64,000 nucleotides of DNA from an uncultured Clostridia bacterium (GCA_947631235.1 CANRKO010000003.1:127361-191360); one strand, 5' to 3'. Counted from the stretch's first letter, positions 17,265-26,310 are shown. Translations and numbers: made by a program. Notes: a model not told the origin generated them from the letters alone.

Positions 17265-20184
17265 AGGATAACTCGATCCTAATCTTCCATGTAAATTCCT
17301 TTTCGTCAAATCTGTATTCCTCAAGCGGCAATGGCCCGCACGCGTTCTGACCGATACCGTCCTGCTTGTAATCGACGCACAGCACCGTTTTGCCGCACGG
17401 TTCAAGCTCGAAATTGTGCGCCTTTTCCGTAAGCTCCTCCTGCGTGTAGTGCGACGCATTGAACGAAAACGGCGTGTCGGAGCATACACGCAGCTTTTCC
17501 GTCTCAACGTACCGCGTACCGAAATGGCTGCCGTTTTCCTGCGGCTTTACGTAGTCCTCGTGCATATCGCCGACGGTCGTCTCAAACTCGCCGAGGTACG
17601 ACGATAAATGCTTATCGCTGTAGCTTTCGTAGGGACCGTAGCCGTAGTAGCGCACGCTTTCGCCGTCGGTAAAGAAACGCAGTCCGAACCTCGGCAGCGG
17701 CGGCAGATCATTGTTTACCTTCACGTCCGCCTTTAAGTCAATAACGCCGTTCGCGTAAATCGTCCACTCCGCGAAAATATCGACCGTCTTTTGCAGGTAC
17801 ACGGGAATAAGCGCGCTGTGGCATTTTATAACCGCCGCGCCGCCCGCCGTCTCGCATGACGCGTCGTAAACGTAGTTACACTCGCGGTCGTAACCGGCGC
17901 TTTGCCAAATATTTCTTATATTGCGGTCGTTATCGGTCGGCGCGCGCCACACGTTCCACTCGACCGCCTTTTTAACGGCATTTCCAAGCTTTGTAAAATT
18001 GCCGATCGCCTTGTCAAACTCATATTCAAACCCCTCGCCCGAAACGGTAATGTAACGCTCCGTCTCGTTCACGCTTACGCTGCCGTCTGCGGTCACATTT
18101 TCGAGTGCCTTAACGGTATCGTTTACTATAATCTGCTCAAAACCGACCTCATACCCCTTGTCAGCCCACGGGGCGTTATTTTTTTGATACGCCTTAATCA
18201 TCAGCGCGTTGCCGTCGGGCATCGGGAAACTCTTTTTACCGCGCGGCGGCACGTCGAACTTGATCTTTTCGCCGTTTATCTCGAAATCGAGCATATCGTC
18301 AAGCTCCGAAAAATCGTATCTGTTTTCAACTATGAGAATTTTGCCGTACGACGTAATCTTAAACGGCTTTACCGCCTGCTTGTATTCCAAAAGACCTATG
18401 TGCGGTCTGCGGTCGGGGTACACGAGACCGTCCATGCAGAAATTCCCGTCGTGCGGGAACTCGCCGAAGTCGCCGCCGTAGAGGAACTTGCTGTCTCTGT
18501 ACACCGCGTGGTCGCACCACTCCCAAACGAACGCGCCGAAAAAGCCGTCGTAGCGGTACATACGGTCGATGTACTCCTTAATGCCGCCCGGACCGTTGCC
18601 CATAGCGTGTACAAACTCGCACTGCATATACGGCTTTATTTGCTTTTCGTCCTTTTCGGGTAAATCCGTCCACGCGTGCTCCATGTCGTAGATGCTGCAG
18701 TCGCCGTCACCGAAGTGCAGCACGTGCACGCCCGGATTTTTGAAATATTCGTCGATCCACTCGTACGACGCGTACATCGTGCTTATAACGTCGAGGTCGG
18801 TGAGGTCGTTTTTGTGACCGCACGTCTGACAGGACGCGCTTTCGTAATGCGTGGGGCGCGTCGGGTCATAGCTTTTGATCCAGTGCAGCGCGTTCTCGAT
18901 GTTCGTGCCGTAGCCGCCCTCGTTGCCCGCCGACCAAAGACAGACGCACGGACGGTTCTTGTCGCGTATCACGCTGCGCTTGCTGCGGTCGAGGATTGCT
19001 TCGCCCCAGTCGAGGTCGTTCGCGAGCAGACCGAACGTGCTTTCCTGCGAACCGCCGTAAAGTGTGGAAGTGCCGTGTATTTCGAGATCCGCCTCCGCTA
19101 TGACGTAAAAGCCGTACTCGTCGCACATCTGCGTAAACCACGGCGCGTTGGGGTAGTGGCTCGTGCGTATCGCGTTGATGTTGTGACATTTCATCATCAT
19201 AAGGTCTTTTTTCGCCTGCTCGCGCGAAATCGTGTAACCCGTCACGGGGTCGCTGTCGTGACGGTTCACGCCGCGCATTTTTATCGGCTTGCCGTTCAGC
19301 AGAAAAATACCGTCCTCGATTTTTATCTCGCGTATGCCTACTTTATCCTTTATAGCCTCGTTTTCCGTCACGATGTAGAGCGTGTACAGGTACGGGTTTT
19401 CCGCGTTCCACAAAACGGGCTTGTCTACCTTAATTGTGCCGTCCTCGCCGCTGTAAATTACCTTGCCGTCAGCGTCCTCCAGCACAAACGACGCGGCTGT
19501 GTCGGTCTTAACCGTCACCGTGCCGTCAACGGCTGTCGTCACCGTGTAATCAGTGACGTGCGTTTCGGGGCGGCGCAGAATATACACGTCGCGGAAAATA
19601 CCACTCATACGCAGCTTGTCCTGATCCTCGAGGTAGCTGCCGTCGCACCACTTCATCACGAGCGCGGCGAGAACATTCACGCCGTCCTTAATAAAATCGG
19701 TCACGTCAAATTCCGACGTGGAGTGCGACACCTGACTGTAACCGACAAATTCTCCGTTTATCCAAAGGTACAGGCACGAGTCCACGCCCTCAAAGTTCAG
19801 ATACAGACGCTCGCCCCCGCGCTTTTCCCACGAAAACTCCGTCACATACGCGCCGCACGGCGTTTCGTAAGGCACGTAAGGCGGGTTGTACGGGAACGGG
19901 TAGCGCACGTTCGTGTACTGATGCGTGTCGTAGCCGTGATTTTGCCAGCACGACGGTACGGGTATCTTCTTAAACCCGTCCGTTTTGCCGCTTATAAAAT
20001 CCTCCGGCACGTCATACGCGCAGCCGTAGTACGCGAAATCCCAGTCGCCGTTTAAAAATGTTTTCCTGTCCTCGTTCGAGCGGCGGGCGTTCTCGATGTC
20101 CGAATATATCTCATAATACGGACGTTCGCTTTCCGTATTTACATGCAGTGTTTTTAAATTTTTGTGATAATTTTCAAGTCTCAT
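17263..20184 (-). CDS. Beta-galactosidase, GH2 (LacZ-like)
   Basis: A 973-residue intracellular glycosidase. The start is the ATG at 20182-20184, with GGGAGG 8 bases upstream and a good promoter before it; extending to 20475 would run through the divergent gene. Domains in order: N-terminal sugar-binding jelly roll (DWDFAYYGCA region), Ig-like domain, TIM barrel, DUF4981-type domain and the C-terminal beta-gal small-chain domain. The acid/base glutamate is in SAGNEGGYG (Glu422) and the nucleophile in MQCEFVHAMGNG (Glu523). It should cleave terminal beta-galactose, for instance from galactan or other plant side chains. It may act with the GH51 enzyme on arabinogalactan fragments (inference). 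Confidence 0.94.
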   Translation of the reverse strand: MRLENYHKNLKTLHVNTESERPYYEIYSDIENARRSNEDRKTFLNGDWDFAYYGCAYDVPEDFISGKTDGFKKIPVPSCWQNHGYDTHQYTNVRYPFPYNPPYVPYETPCGAYVTEFSWEKRGGERLYLNFEGVDSCLYLWINGEFVGYSQVSHSTSEFDVTDFIKDGVNVLAALVMKWCDGSYLEDQDKLRMSGIFRDVYILRRPETHVTDYTVTTAVDGTVTVKTDTAASFVLEDADGKVIYSGEDGTIKVDKPVLWNAENPYLYTLYIVTENEAIKDKVGIREIKIEDGIFLLNGKPIKMRGVNRHDSDPVTGYTISREQAKKDLMMMKCHNINAIRTSHYPNAPWFTQMCDEYGFYVIAEADLEIHGTSTLYGGSQESTFGLLANDLDWGEAILDRSKRSVIRDKNRPCVCLWSAGNEGGYGTNIENALHWIKSYDPTRPTHYESASCQTCGHKNDLTDLDVISTMYASYEWIDEYFKNPGVHVLHFGDGDCSIYDMEHAWTDLPEKDEKQIKPYMQCEFVHAMGNGPGGIKEYIDRMYRYDGFFGAFVWEWCDHAVYRDSKFLYGGDFGEFPHDGNFCMDGLVYPDRRPHIGLLEYKQAVKPFKITSYGKILIVENRYDFSELDDMLDFEINGEKIKFDVPPRGKKSFPMPDGNALMIKAYQKNNAPWADKGYEVGFEQIIVNDTVKALENVTADGSVSVNETERYITVSGEGFEYEFDKAIGNFTKLGNAVKKAVEWNVWRAPTDNDRNIRNIWQSAGYDRECNYVYDASCETAGGAAVIKCHSALIPVYLQKTVDIFAEWTIYANGVIDLKADVKVNNDLPPLPRFGLRFFTDGESVRYYGYGPYESYSDKHLSSYLGEFETTVGDMHEDYVKPQENGSHFGTRYVETEKLRVCSDTPFSFNASHYTQEELTEKAHNFELEPCGKTVLCVDYKQDGIGQNACGPLPLEEYRFDEKEFTWKIRIELS

Positions 20185-20208
20185 AATCAAAACCTCCCAT
20201 ACCGTTAA

Positions 20209-20237
20209 AGTATATATGCGCGCGTGAAATTTGTCAA
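20209..20237 (-). promoter_or_regulatory. Sigma-A promoter of the GH2 gene
   Basis: On the minus strand TTGACA (20237-20232), 17 bases, TATACT (20214-20209). The transcript would start near 20202, just upstream of the GGGAGG site. Confidence 0.8.
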
Positions 20238-20266
20238 TAAGATTGGCAATTATTTTTCCGACGGGA

Positions 20267-20295
20267 TTGACAATTTTGCGGTTGTATATTAAAAT
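20267..20295 (+). promoter_or_regulatory. Sigma-A promoter of the DUF1292 gene
   Basis: TTGACA (20267-20272), 17 bases, TAAAAT (20290-20295). It is divergent from the GH2 promoter, the two -35 boxes being 29 bases apart. Confidence 0.8.
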
Positions 20296-20326
20296 AAAAA
20301 TATAATATAAGAAAGGAATAAAAAAC

Positions 20327-20593
20327 ATGGAAAACAACATAATAATTCTTGAAGATGAAAACGGCTGCGAGGTTGAGTTTGAAGTTATAGACGTGTTCGA
20401 GTTCGAGGGCGTGACGTACTTTGCGCTTTTGGAGGTACTGCCCGAGGAAATGGAGAACGACGAGGTTCTCATCATGCAGGTTCAAGGCGACATTGACAGC
20501 GAGGACGCCGAGCTTGTAATGGTAGAAGACGACGCGAGACTTGAAAGAGCGTTTAACGAATTCCTCCGCCGCGACGAGGAAAATAATGACTGA
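20327..20593 (+). CDS. DUF1292 domain-containing small acidic protein
   Basis: An 88-residue, strongly acidic cytosolic protein of the DUF1292 (YrzB-like) family, common in Firmicutes and without a known function. It has the family pattern of paired beta strands (NIIILEDENGCEVEFEVI, FEGVTYFALLEVL) and the acidic tail. In many relatives it sits beside ruvX and alaS; here it stands alone, directly upstream of the 6S RNA gene. An AAGGAA ribosome site precedes the ATG. Confidence 0.88.
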   Translation: MENNIIILEDENGCEVEFEVIDVFEFEGVTYFALLEVLPEEMENDEVLIMQVQGDIDSEDAELVMVEDDARLERAFNEFLRRDEENND

Positions 20594-20621
20594 AAAAATT
20601 GTAAAAAACACAATTTTCCTA

Positions 20622-20650
20622 TTGCAATTTTAACAATGATATGTTAAAAT
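20622..20650 (+). promoter_or_regulatory. Extended -10 promoter of the 6S RNA
   Basis: TTGCAA (20622-20627), 17 bases ending in TGT, TAAAAT (20645-20650). Expected start about 20657. Confidence 0.7.
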
Positions 20651-20656
20651 TAAATC

Positions 20657-20875
20657 AGAAAAAATAAATAGCCAATTACCCTGAGATTTCGCGTTTAAAA
20701 GTCTTTTTTTTACCAACACTTCTTTAAAGGGACTCATTCTCCGGATGCGGCGTATACGCCTCCTTTCCTTCGGGACTGCCAGTGGACATATAAAGTATTC
20801 GGGATGTAACCCACCTGCATGGGCAGGTAGAAACTTGACTTGTTCGGACGGTTATTTCGGGGTTTTTATTTTTTT
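20657..20875 (+). ncRNA. ssrS: Probable 6S RNA
   Basis: A 345-base gap without a gene holds a structured RNA with its own promoter and a T-rich end. The ends pair: CCCTGAGAT (20679-20687) with ATTTCGGGG (20854-20862), and AAGTC (20699-20703) with GACTT (20837-20841). Between them lie an unpaired A/C-rich 5' stretch (TACCAACACTTCTTTAAAG), a hairpin GGCGTATACGCC, and a 3' hairpin ACCTGC-ATGG-GCAGGT followed by AGAAACTTG. A long rod with a central bubble closed by end pairing, plus sequence blocks such as GGGACTCATTCTC and TTCGGGATGTAACCCACCTG, fits Firmicutes 6S RNA, which binds and restrains the vegetative RNA polymerase. The family call is by eye from these features. Confidence 0.65.
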
Positions 20876-20879
20876 GTTC

Positions 20880-20908
20880 TTGTATTTAAAGGGAGAATGT
20901 GGTAAAAT
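20880..20908 (+). promoter_or_regulatory. Extended -10 promoter of the hydrolase gene
   Basis: TTGTAT (20880-20885), 17 bases ending in TGG, TAAAAT (20903-20908), starting right after the 6S RNA terminator. Confidence 0.6.
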
Positions 20909-20937
20909 AGCTTTAATATTCATAGGAGGAATGTAAA

Positions 20938-21699
20938 ATGGAGATAAGCGTAAAAAGAGACGGTCTGACGCTTAAAGGAACGCTCGAAAGACCGGAAGGA
21001 ACAGACAAATGCCCGATAACGATAATATTCCACGGACTCATGTCGAGCCGCGGCGTGGGTAAGGGCGGTATGCACGACATACTTGCCGAAAAGCTGTTAA
21101 AGCGCGGCATAGCCGTAATACGCTTTGATTTTAACGGTCACGGCGAGAGCGGCGGCGAGTTTGAGGATATGACGGTTTACGGCGAGATACTCGACGCTAT
21201 GGCGATAATGGAATACGTGAGAAAACTCGACTGGGTAAGCGAGATATACATAGCCGGACATTCGCAGGGCGCGCTTGTCGGCGGTATGACGGCGGGTTAC
21301 TACAGAGAGCTTGTAAAAAAGTTAGTTTTAATGGCACCGGCTGCGACGATACCCGACGACGCTCAGCGCGGCTCGTGTTTCGGCAAAATATACGACACCT
21401 ACAATCCGCCCGAGTATATAGATATGAAGGACGTCGAGCAGAACGATTACAGGCTCGGTCAGAAATATATGCGTCTCGCGCGTACGATTCCCGTGTACGA
21501 AACGACCTCGATGTTCCTCGGCAAGACGCTTATCATCCACGGCACGAAGGACGAAGCGGTCGGACTTATCGGCTCGCTGCGCTACAAGAAATGTATGGAT
21601 AACGTGACGCTGCATATAGTGGAGGGCGAAACGCACGGTCTCGACACGATTTCCCTTGACAGCGTGCTTGAAGAGGCGGCGGAGTTTTTAAAGAACTGA
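20938..21699 (+). CDS. Alpha/beta hydrolase (serine aminopeptidase-like family)
   Basis: A 253-residue cytosolic hydrolase. It shows the oxyanion strand TIIFHGLMSSRG, RFDFNGHGESGG, the nucleophile elbow AGHSQGALVGG (Ser109), an acid-bearing strand IIHGTKDEAVG, and a late histidine in EGETHGLDTIS. This is the pattern of Hydrolase_4/feruloyl-esterase-like proteins, which may cut acyl or feruloyl esters. The presence of plant-glycan genes around makes an esterase role plausible, but the substrate is not readable. AGGAGG lies 8 bases before the ATG. The rhodanese gene follows after one base. Confidence 0.9.
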   Translation: MEISVKRDGLTLKGTLERPEGTDKCPITIIFHGLMSSRGVGKGGMHDILAEKLLKRGIAVIRFDFNGHGESGGEFEDMTVYGEILDAMAIMEYVRKLDWVSEIYIAGHSQGALVGGMTAGYYRELVKKLVLMAPAATIPDDAQRGSCFGKIYDTYNPPEYIDMKDVEQNDYRLGQKYMRLARTIPVYETTSMFLGKTLIIHGTKDEAVGLIGSLRYKKCMDNVTLHIVEGETHGLDTISLDSVLEEAAEFLKN

Positions 21700-21700
21700 T

Positions 21701-22015
21701 ATGGAATACGGTGAAATAACATTTGAAAAGGCAAAGAAAATACTGGACGGCGGCGGAGTGCTGCTCGACGTGCGTGAGGAAAACGAGTTCGCGCAGGGAC
21801 ACGCCGACGGCGCGGAGCTGCTCGCCGTTGACGATATAACGGACGAAACAGCCGCGCGCGTGATACCCGAAAAGGTAACGCCGGTTGTGACGTACTGCCG
21901 CAGCGGCAACCGCGCGCATCTCGCGGCGGAACGGCTCACAAAAATGGGCTACAAAAACGTATACACCATAGGCAGTATAGTCGGCTGGCAGTACGGCATA
22001 GTACACGGACTGTAA
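21701..22015 (+). CDS. Rhodanese-like domain protein
   Basis: A single-domain 104-residue rhodanese. It has LLDVREENEFAQGHADGA and the active-site loop VTYCRSGNRAHLAA with the persulfide-forming cysteine at residue 66. The CRSGNR loop is typical of active sulfurtransferases of the GlpE/PspE size. It starts one base after the hydrolase stop, so the two are co-expressed. No dedicated sulfur pathway is nearby. Confidence 0.9.
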   Translation: MEYGEITFEKAKKILDGGGVLLDVREENEFAQGHADGAELLAVDDITDETAARVIPEKVTPVVTYCRSGNRAHLAAERLTKMGYKNVYTIGSIVGWQYGIVHGL

Positions 22016-22023
22016 AAACACGC

Positions 22024-22052
22024 TTGTAATTTTGTAATTTATGTGCTAATAT
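22024..22052 (+). promoter_or_regulatory. Extended -10 promoter of the CobW-family gene
   Basis: TTGTAA (22024-22029), 17 bases ending in TGC, TAATAT (22047-22052). I see no clear Zur-type palindrome over it. Confidence 0.5.
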
Positions 22053-22090
22053 ATACCACAAAGGCATAATAAGGAAAGAGGTAATAAAAA

Positions 22091-23353
22091 TTGGATAAGA
22101 GAATACCCATAACGCTTTTGACGGGCTATCTCGGAGCGGGAAAAACGACGCTTATGAACCACATTCTGTCGAACCAGGAGGGCTATAAGTGCGCCGTGAT
22201 AGTGAACGATATAGGCGAGGTCAACATCGACTCGACGCTCATACAGAAGGGCGGCATGGTTCAGGAGGAGGACGCGAGCCTTGTACCGCTTACTAACGGC
22301 TGTATCTGCTGCACGCTGAAGGTCGATTTGATGAAACAGATCGCGGAGCTTGCGACATCGGGAAAATTCGACTATATACTGATCGAAGCGAGCGGCATAT
22401 GCGAGCCGCTGCCTATCGTGCAGACGATTTCGATGATGGACGGCTCGGTCGAGGGCAGCGAGGTACCGCCTATCGTAAAGCTTGACTGCGTTGTGACGGT
22501 CGTTGACGCGCTGCGTCTCGTTGACGAGTTCGCCGGCGGCGACAGGCTTATGGGACAGGTGGACGAGGAGGATATAGAAAATCTTCTTATACAGCAGATA
22601 GAGTTCTGCTCGACCATTATCATAAACAAGGTAGACGAGGTGAGCGAGAGCGATCTCGGCAAGGTTCGCGCCGTAATAAAGGCTTTGCAGCCGAAGGCGA
22701 AGATTATCGAAACGAATTACTGCAAGGTCGATATGAAGGACGTGCTCGACACAAAGCAGTTCGATATTGACGAGACATTCTCGTCGGCGGGCTGGATTGC
22801 GGAGTTCGAGAACAAGGAAAACGAGCACGAGGACGATGATGACGACCACGACGAACACGAGCATCATCACCACGACCATGACGACGATGAGCATGAACAT
22901 CATCATCACGACCATGACCACGACGAACATGAGCATCATGGTCACCACCATCACCACCACCATGACCATGACCACGGCGAGGCGGAGGAATACGGTATCG
23001 GCTCGTTCGTGTACTACCGCCGTCAGCCGATGAAACTCGGCAGGTTAAAGCGCTGGGCGCGCAACGACTTCCCGAAGAACGTTATCCGCTGCAAGGGCAT
23101 ACTGTGGCTCGACGCGGACAATGATATGTCCTACGTGTTCGAGCAGGCGGGCAAGCAGATACAGATGTACGAAAACGGCAAGTGGCTCGCGAGCGCACCG
23201 AAGAAGATGCTCGATAAGTTTATCGCCGACGACCCGTCGATACTCGACAACTGGGACGAAAAGTGCGGCGACAGAATGATAAAGCTTGTGTTCATAGGCA
23301 GAGACCTTGACAAAAAAGCGATATCGGCAGAGCTTGACGCGCTGCTCTTATAA
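22091..23353 (+). CDS. CobW/G3E-family GTPase with long His-rich metal-binding stretch
   Basis: A 420-residue GTPase of the COG0523 group, whose members act as metal chaperones, often for zinc. It starts at a TTG after GAGG. Features: Walker [11 protein letters not shown], the metal-binding CxCC motif NGCICCTLK, Walker B-like region [11 protein letters not shown], base-specifying NKVD, then an Asp/Glu/His-rich region of about 57 residues (22815-22985) with over 25 histidines, and a C-terminal CobW_C domain ([11 protein letters not shown]). The His-rich loop suggests buffering or delivery of Zn, Ni or Co. It is a single-gene unit. Which enzyme it serves is unknown. Confidence 0.92.
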   Translation: MDKRIPITLLTGYLGAGKTTLMNHILSNQEGYKCAVIVNDIGEVNIDSTLIQKGGMVQEEDASLVPLTNGCICCTLKVDLMKQIAELATSGKFDYILIEASGICEPLPIVQTISMMDGSVEGSEVPPIVKLDCVVTVVDALRLVDEFAGGDRLMGQVDEEDIENLLIQQIEFCSTIIINKVDEVSESDLGKVRAVIKALQPKAKIIETNYCKVDMKDVLDTKQFDIDETFSSAGWIAEFENKENEHEDDDDDHDEHEHHHHDHDDDEHEHHHHDHDHDEHEHHGHHHHHHHDHDHGEAEEYGIGSFVYYRRQPMKLGRLKRWARNDFPKNVIRCKGILWLDADNDMSYVFEQAGKQIQMYENGKWLASAPKKMLDKFIADDPSILDNWDEKCGDRMIKLVFIGRDLDKKAISAELDALLL

Positions 23354-23363
23354 TGTAAATTTA

Positions 23364-23396
23364 AGCGTTCTCCGTTTCGGTGCGGGGAACGCTTTA
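23364..23396 (+). terminator. Weak terminator-like hairpin after the CobW-family gene
   Basis: AGCGTTCTCC and GGGGAACGCT form a stem with a 10-base loop, but only a broken T stretch (TTACTGCTTT) follows. Confidence 0.45.
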
Positions 23397-23447
23397 CTGC
23401 TTTATGAAAAATAACCGATATTTTTCACGTAAAAATCGTTTTTCGTA

Positions 23448-23476
23448 TTGTTTCAAAAAACGCGTTGTGATAAAAT
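23448..23476 (+). promoter_or_regulatory. Extended -10 promoter of the galacturonate operon
   Basis: TTGTTT (23448-23453), 17 bases ending in TGA, TAAAAT (23471-23476), 27 bases before the GH4 start codon. No obvious operator palindrome is seen. Confidence 0.6.
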
Positions 23477-23502
23477 ATAAAAAAATCATACGGAGGGTAC
23501 AT

Positions 23503-24891
23503 ATGAAATACGCGAACAAGAAAGTAACGGATTTAAAAATAGCGTACATAGGCGGTGGCTCGCGCGGCTGGGCGTGGGGTCTTATGAGCGACCTTGCCGC
23601 GACCGAGGACATGTGCGGCACGGTTTACCTCTACGACATCGACTATGACGCGGCGAAGAAGAACGAGACTATAGGCAACAGGATAAAGGACGTAAAGGGC
23701 TGCAAGTCGCCGTGGAAGTACAGAGCCGTAAAAAGCGCGCGCGCCGCGTACAAGGATGCGGACTTTGTGGTAATATCCATTCTGCCCGCCACGTTCGACG
23801 AAATGGAGAGCGACGTACACGCGCCCGAAAAGTACGGCATATACCAGTCGGTCGGCGACACCGCCGGCGCGGGCGGCATAATAAGAGCGCTGCGCACAAT
23901 ACCGATGTTTGAGGAAATCGCGGAGTGTATCAAAAAATACTGCCCCAACGCGTGGGTAATAAACTACACAAACCCCATGACGATATGCACAAAGACGCTC
24001 TACCGCGTATTCCCCGAGATAAAGGCGTTCGGCTGCTGTCACGAGGTATTCGGCACGCAAAAGCTGCTTGCGGCGGCTCTTGACGATATGTGCGGCATAA
24101 AGGACGTAAAGCGTGAGGAAATAAAGGTAAACGTCGTCGGTGTGAACCACTTTACATGGCTCACGAGCGCGCAGTACGAGGATATCGACATATTCCCGAT
24201 ATACCGCGAGTTTGCCGAGAAGTACAAGGATACGGGTTACGGCGACGCGGCGGACAAAAACTGGATGAACAAGTCGTTTTTCAGCCGCGAGAAGGTAAAG
24301 CTTGACCTGTTCCTGCGCTACGGCTATATCGCGGCAGCGGGCGACAGACATCTCGCCGAATTCTGCCCCGGCAAGTGGTACCTCAAAGACCCCGAAACGG
24401 TTGAGAAGTGGGGTTTCGGTCTTACCACCGTAAAGTGGCGCAAGGAGGATTTAAAGCGTCGATTGGAGCGCAGTGAGCGTCTGTATAAGAACGAGGAAAA
24501 ATTCGAGATACGCGAGACGGGCGAGGAAGGCGTACAGCAGATGCGCGCATTGTTGGGACTTTGCGACCTCGTTACGAACGTCAACATACCGAACCGCGGA
24601 CAGATACCGAATTTACCCATGGGCGCTGTCGTCGAAACGAACGCGGTGTTCCGCGCAAACTCCTTAACGCCGGTGTTCGCGGGCAATATCCCCGAGGAAA
24701 TTTACCCGCTTATAAGCCGCGTGTCGGGCGAGCAGGACAGAGTGCTTGACGCGGCTCTCGCGCGAGACCTCGACGGCGTGTTCGCGTGCTTTGCGAACGA
24801 CGCGAACGTCGAACTCCCGCTTGACGACGCGCGCAAGCTGTTTGACGAGATGATCAACAACACGAAAAAATATTTGAAGATGTATTTCTGA
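23503..24891 (+). CDS. GH4 family glycosidase, probable alpha-galacturonidase
   Basis: A 462-residue NAD- and metal-dependent glycosidase. The start is the ATG at 23503 after GGAGGG. The N-terminus has the dinucleotide fold LKIAYIGGGSRGW, then NYTNPMTICTKTLY and the metal-binding motif CCHEVFG (Cys179-His180-Glu181-Val182), followed by VGVNHFTWL. GH4 enzymes work by oxidation, elimination and reduction. The CHEV motif together with an operon partner set of UxaC, UxaB and UxaA points to release of galacturonate from oligogalacturonides. Alpha-glucosidase members of GH4 share related motifs, so the substrate is inferred mainly from context. Confidence 0.9.
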   Translation: MKYANKKVTDLKIAYIGGGSRGWAWGLMSDLAATEDMCGTVYLYDIDYDAAKKNETIGNRIKDVKGCKSPWKYRAVKSARAAYKDADFVVISILPATFDEMESDVHAPEKYGIYQSVGDTAGAGGIIRALRTIPMFEEIAECIKKYCPNAWVINYTNPMTICTKTLYRVFPEIKAFGCCHEVFGTQKLLAAALDDMCGIKDVKREEIKVNVVGVNHFTWLTSAQYEDIDIFPIYREFAEKYKDTGYGDAADKNWMNKSFFSREKVKLDLFLRYGYIAAAGDRHLAEFCPGKWYLKDPETVEKWGFGLTTVKWRKEDLKRRLERSERLYKNEEKFEIRETGEEGVQQMRALLGLCDLVTNVNIPNRGQIPNLPMGAVVETNAVFRANSLTPVFAGNIPEEIYPLISRVSGEQDRVLDAALARDLDGVFACFANDANVELPLDDARKLFDEMINNTKKYLKMYF

Positions 24892-24905
24892 TTGGGAGGA
24901 TAAAT

Positions 24906-26306
24906 ATGAAACCGTTTATGGACAAGGACTTCATGCTTTCAAACGACACCGCGAAAAAGCTTTACCACGACTACGCGGCGGATATGCCGATATTCGACTA
25001 CCACTGCCACCTTTCCCCGCAGATGATGTACGAGGATAAGCCGTTCAAGAACATCACCGAAATTTTTCTCGGCGGCGACCATTACAAGTGGCGGTATATG
25101 CGTTCAAACGGCATTGACGAGGAATACATAACGGGCGGCGCGAGCGATTACGATAAATTTAAATCGTTCTGCTCGTGTCTGCAGTACGCCGTCGGCAACC
25201 CGCTTTACCACTGGACGCACCTCGAATTAAAGCGTTACTTCGGCGTTGAGGAAATCGTGACGGAAAAGACGTGCGACGCGATATGGGAAAAGTGCAACGC
25301 CGTTATCGGGGACACTAAAATGAGTCCGTCCACGCTCATAAATTCCTCGAACGTCGCGGTAATATGCACGACCGACGACCCCGCCGACAGTCTTGAATGG
25401 CACAAAAAAATAGCGGAAAAGGGACACATAAAAGCGAAGGTTTACCCCGCGTACCGCCCCGACTTCCTGATAAATATTGACAAGGACACATTCCTGCCGT
25501 ATGTGGAGAGACTGGCGAAGGTGTGCGGTAAAGAGATAAAAACGTATGACGATTTGATAAGCGCGGCGTGCGAGCGTGCCGACTTTTTCCACGCGGCGGG
25601 CTGCCGCATAAGCGACCACGCGCTCGACGGAGTGCCGTACAACACGTCGCACAGCCCCGCTGACGTTTTCGCTAAGGCTATGCGCGGCGAAACGGTAACA
25701 AAGGACGAGACTGCGGCGTACAAGACCGGTGTGCTTACGGCGTTGGGCAAAAAGTACAAGGAACTCGGCTGGGCGATGCAGCTCCACATCGGCGCGCTTC
25801 GGAACAACAATTCGCGCATGTTCAAAAAGCTCGGCGCGGACACGGGTTTTGACTCTATCGCCGATTACGAGATAGCGGCTGATTTAAGCGCGCTGCTCAA
25901 CTCAATGGAGGAAAACGACAATCTTCCCAAAACGATACTCTACACGCTGAACCCGAAGGACAACTACGTCCTCGCGACCATGCTCGGCAACTTCCAGTCG
26001 AGCGAGACGGCGGGCAAGATACAGTTCGGCTCCGGCTGGTGGTTCAACGACCAGCGCGACGGTATGACGGAGCAGATGAAGGCGCTCGCGAACCTCGGCG
26101 CGCTGAGCCGTTTTGTCGGTATGCTCACCGACTCGCGCAGTTTTCTGTCGTACACGCGCCACGAGTATTTCAGACGCATAATGTGTAACCTGCTCGGCAC
26201 GTGGGTCGAGAACGGCGAATTCCCGCAGGATTACGACACACTCGGCAAGATTGTGCGGGATATTTGCTATAATAACGCGGTAAGATATTTTGATATGGGA
26301 GCGTAA
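24906..26306 (+). CDS. uxaC: Glucuronate/galacturonate isomerase
   Basis: A 466-residue amidohydrolase-fold isomerase that turns D-galacturonate into D-tagaturonate (or glucuronate into fructuronate). Signatures are the metal ligands in FDYHCHLSPQ near the N-terminus, ICTTDDPADSLEWH, WAMQLHIGALRNNN, and FVGMLTDSRSFLSYTRHEYFRR. It begins 14 bases after GH4 with GGGAGG. A copy of the 13-base repeat GGGGACACTAAAA lies in frame at 25308-25320 and encodes GDTK in a variable surface position, in codons (GGG, ACT) that are uncommon here. A palindrome mosaic separates it from uxaB. Confidence 0.95.
   Translation: MKPFMDKDFMLSNDTAKKLYHDYAADMPIFDYHCHLSPQMMYEDKPFKNITEIFLGGDHYKWRYMRSNGIDEEYITGGASDYDKFKSFCSCLQYAVGNPLYHWTHLELKRYFGVEEIVTEKTCDAIWEKCNAVIGDTKMSPSTLINSSNVAVICTTDDPADSLEWHKKIAEKGHIKAKVYPAYRPDFLINIDKDTFLPYVERLAKVCGKEIKTYDDLISAACERADFFHAAGCRISDHALDGVPYNTSHSPADVFAKAMRGETVTKDETAAYKTGVLTALGKKYKELGWAMQLHIGALRNNNSRMFKKLGADTGFDSIADYEIAADLSALLNSMEENDNLPKTILYTLNPKDNYVLATMLGNFQSSETAGKIQFGSGWWFNDQRDGMTEQMKALANLGALSRFVGMLTDSRSFLSYTRHEYFRRIMCNLLGTWVENGEFPQDYDTLGKIVRDICYNNAVRYFDMGA
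25308..25320 (+). repeat. GGGGACACTAAAA repeat inside uxaC
   Basis: An exact copy of the 13-base unit found also in uxaA and before the zinc-ribbon gene; here followed by TG so that it ends in AAAATG. Confidence 0.75.
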
Positions 26307-26310
26307 ATGC

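Noticed and set aside
18676..20055. 459-codon plus-strand open frame opposite the GH2 gene
   Set aside because: It lies wholly antisense to a gene with clear catalytic motifs, has low-complexity Val/Arg/Ala/His composition typical of shadow frames in this genome, and has no ribosome site.
17263..20475. Longer start for the GH2 gene at 20475
   Set aside because: It would run through the divergent DUF1292 gene and both promoters; the ATG at 20184 has GGGAGG.
22815..22990. CAC/GAT-rich repeat as a separate repeat element
   Set aside because: It is the coding sequence of the His-rich loop and keeps the frame.
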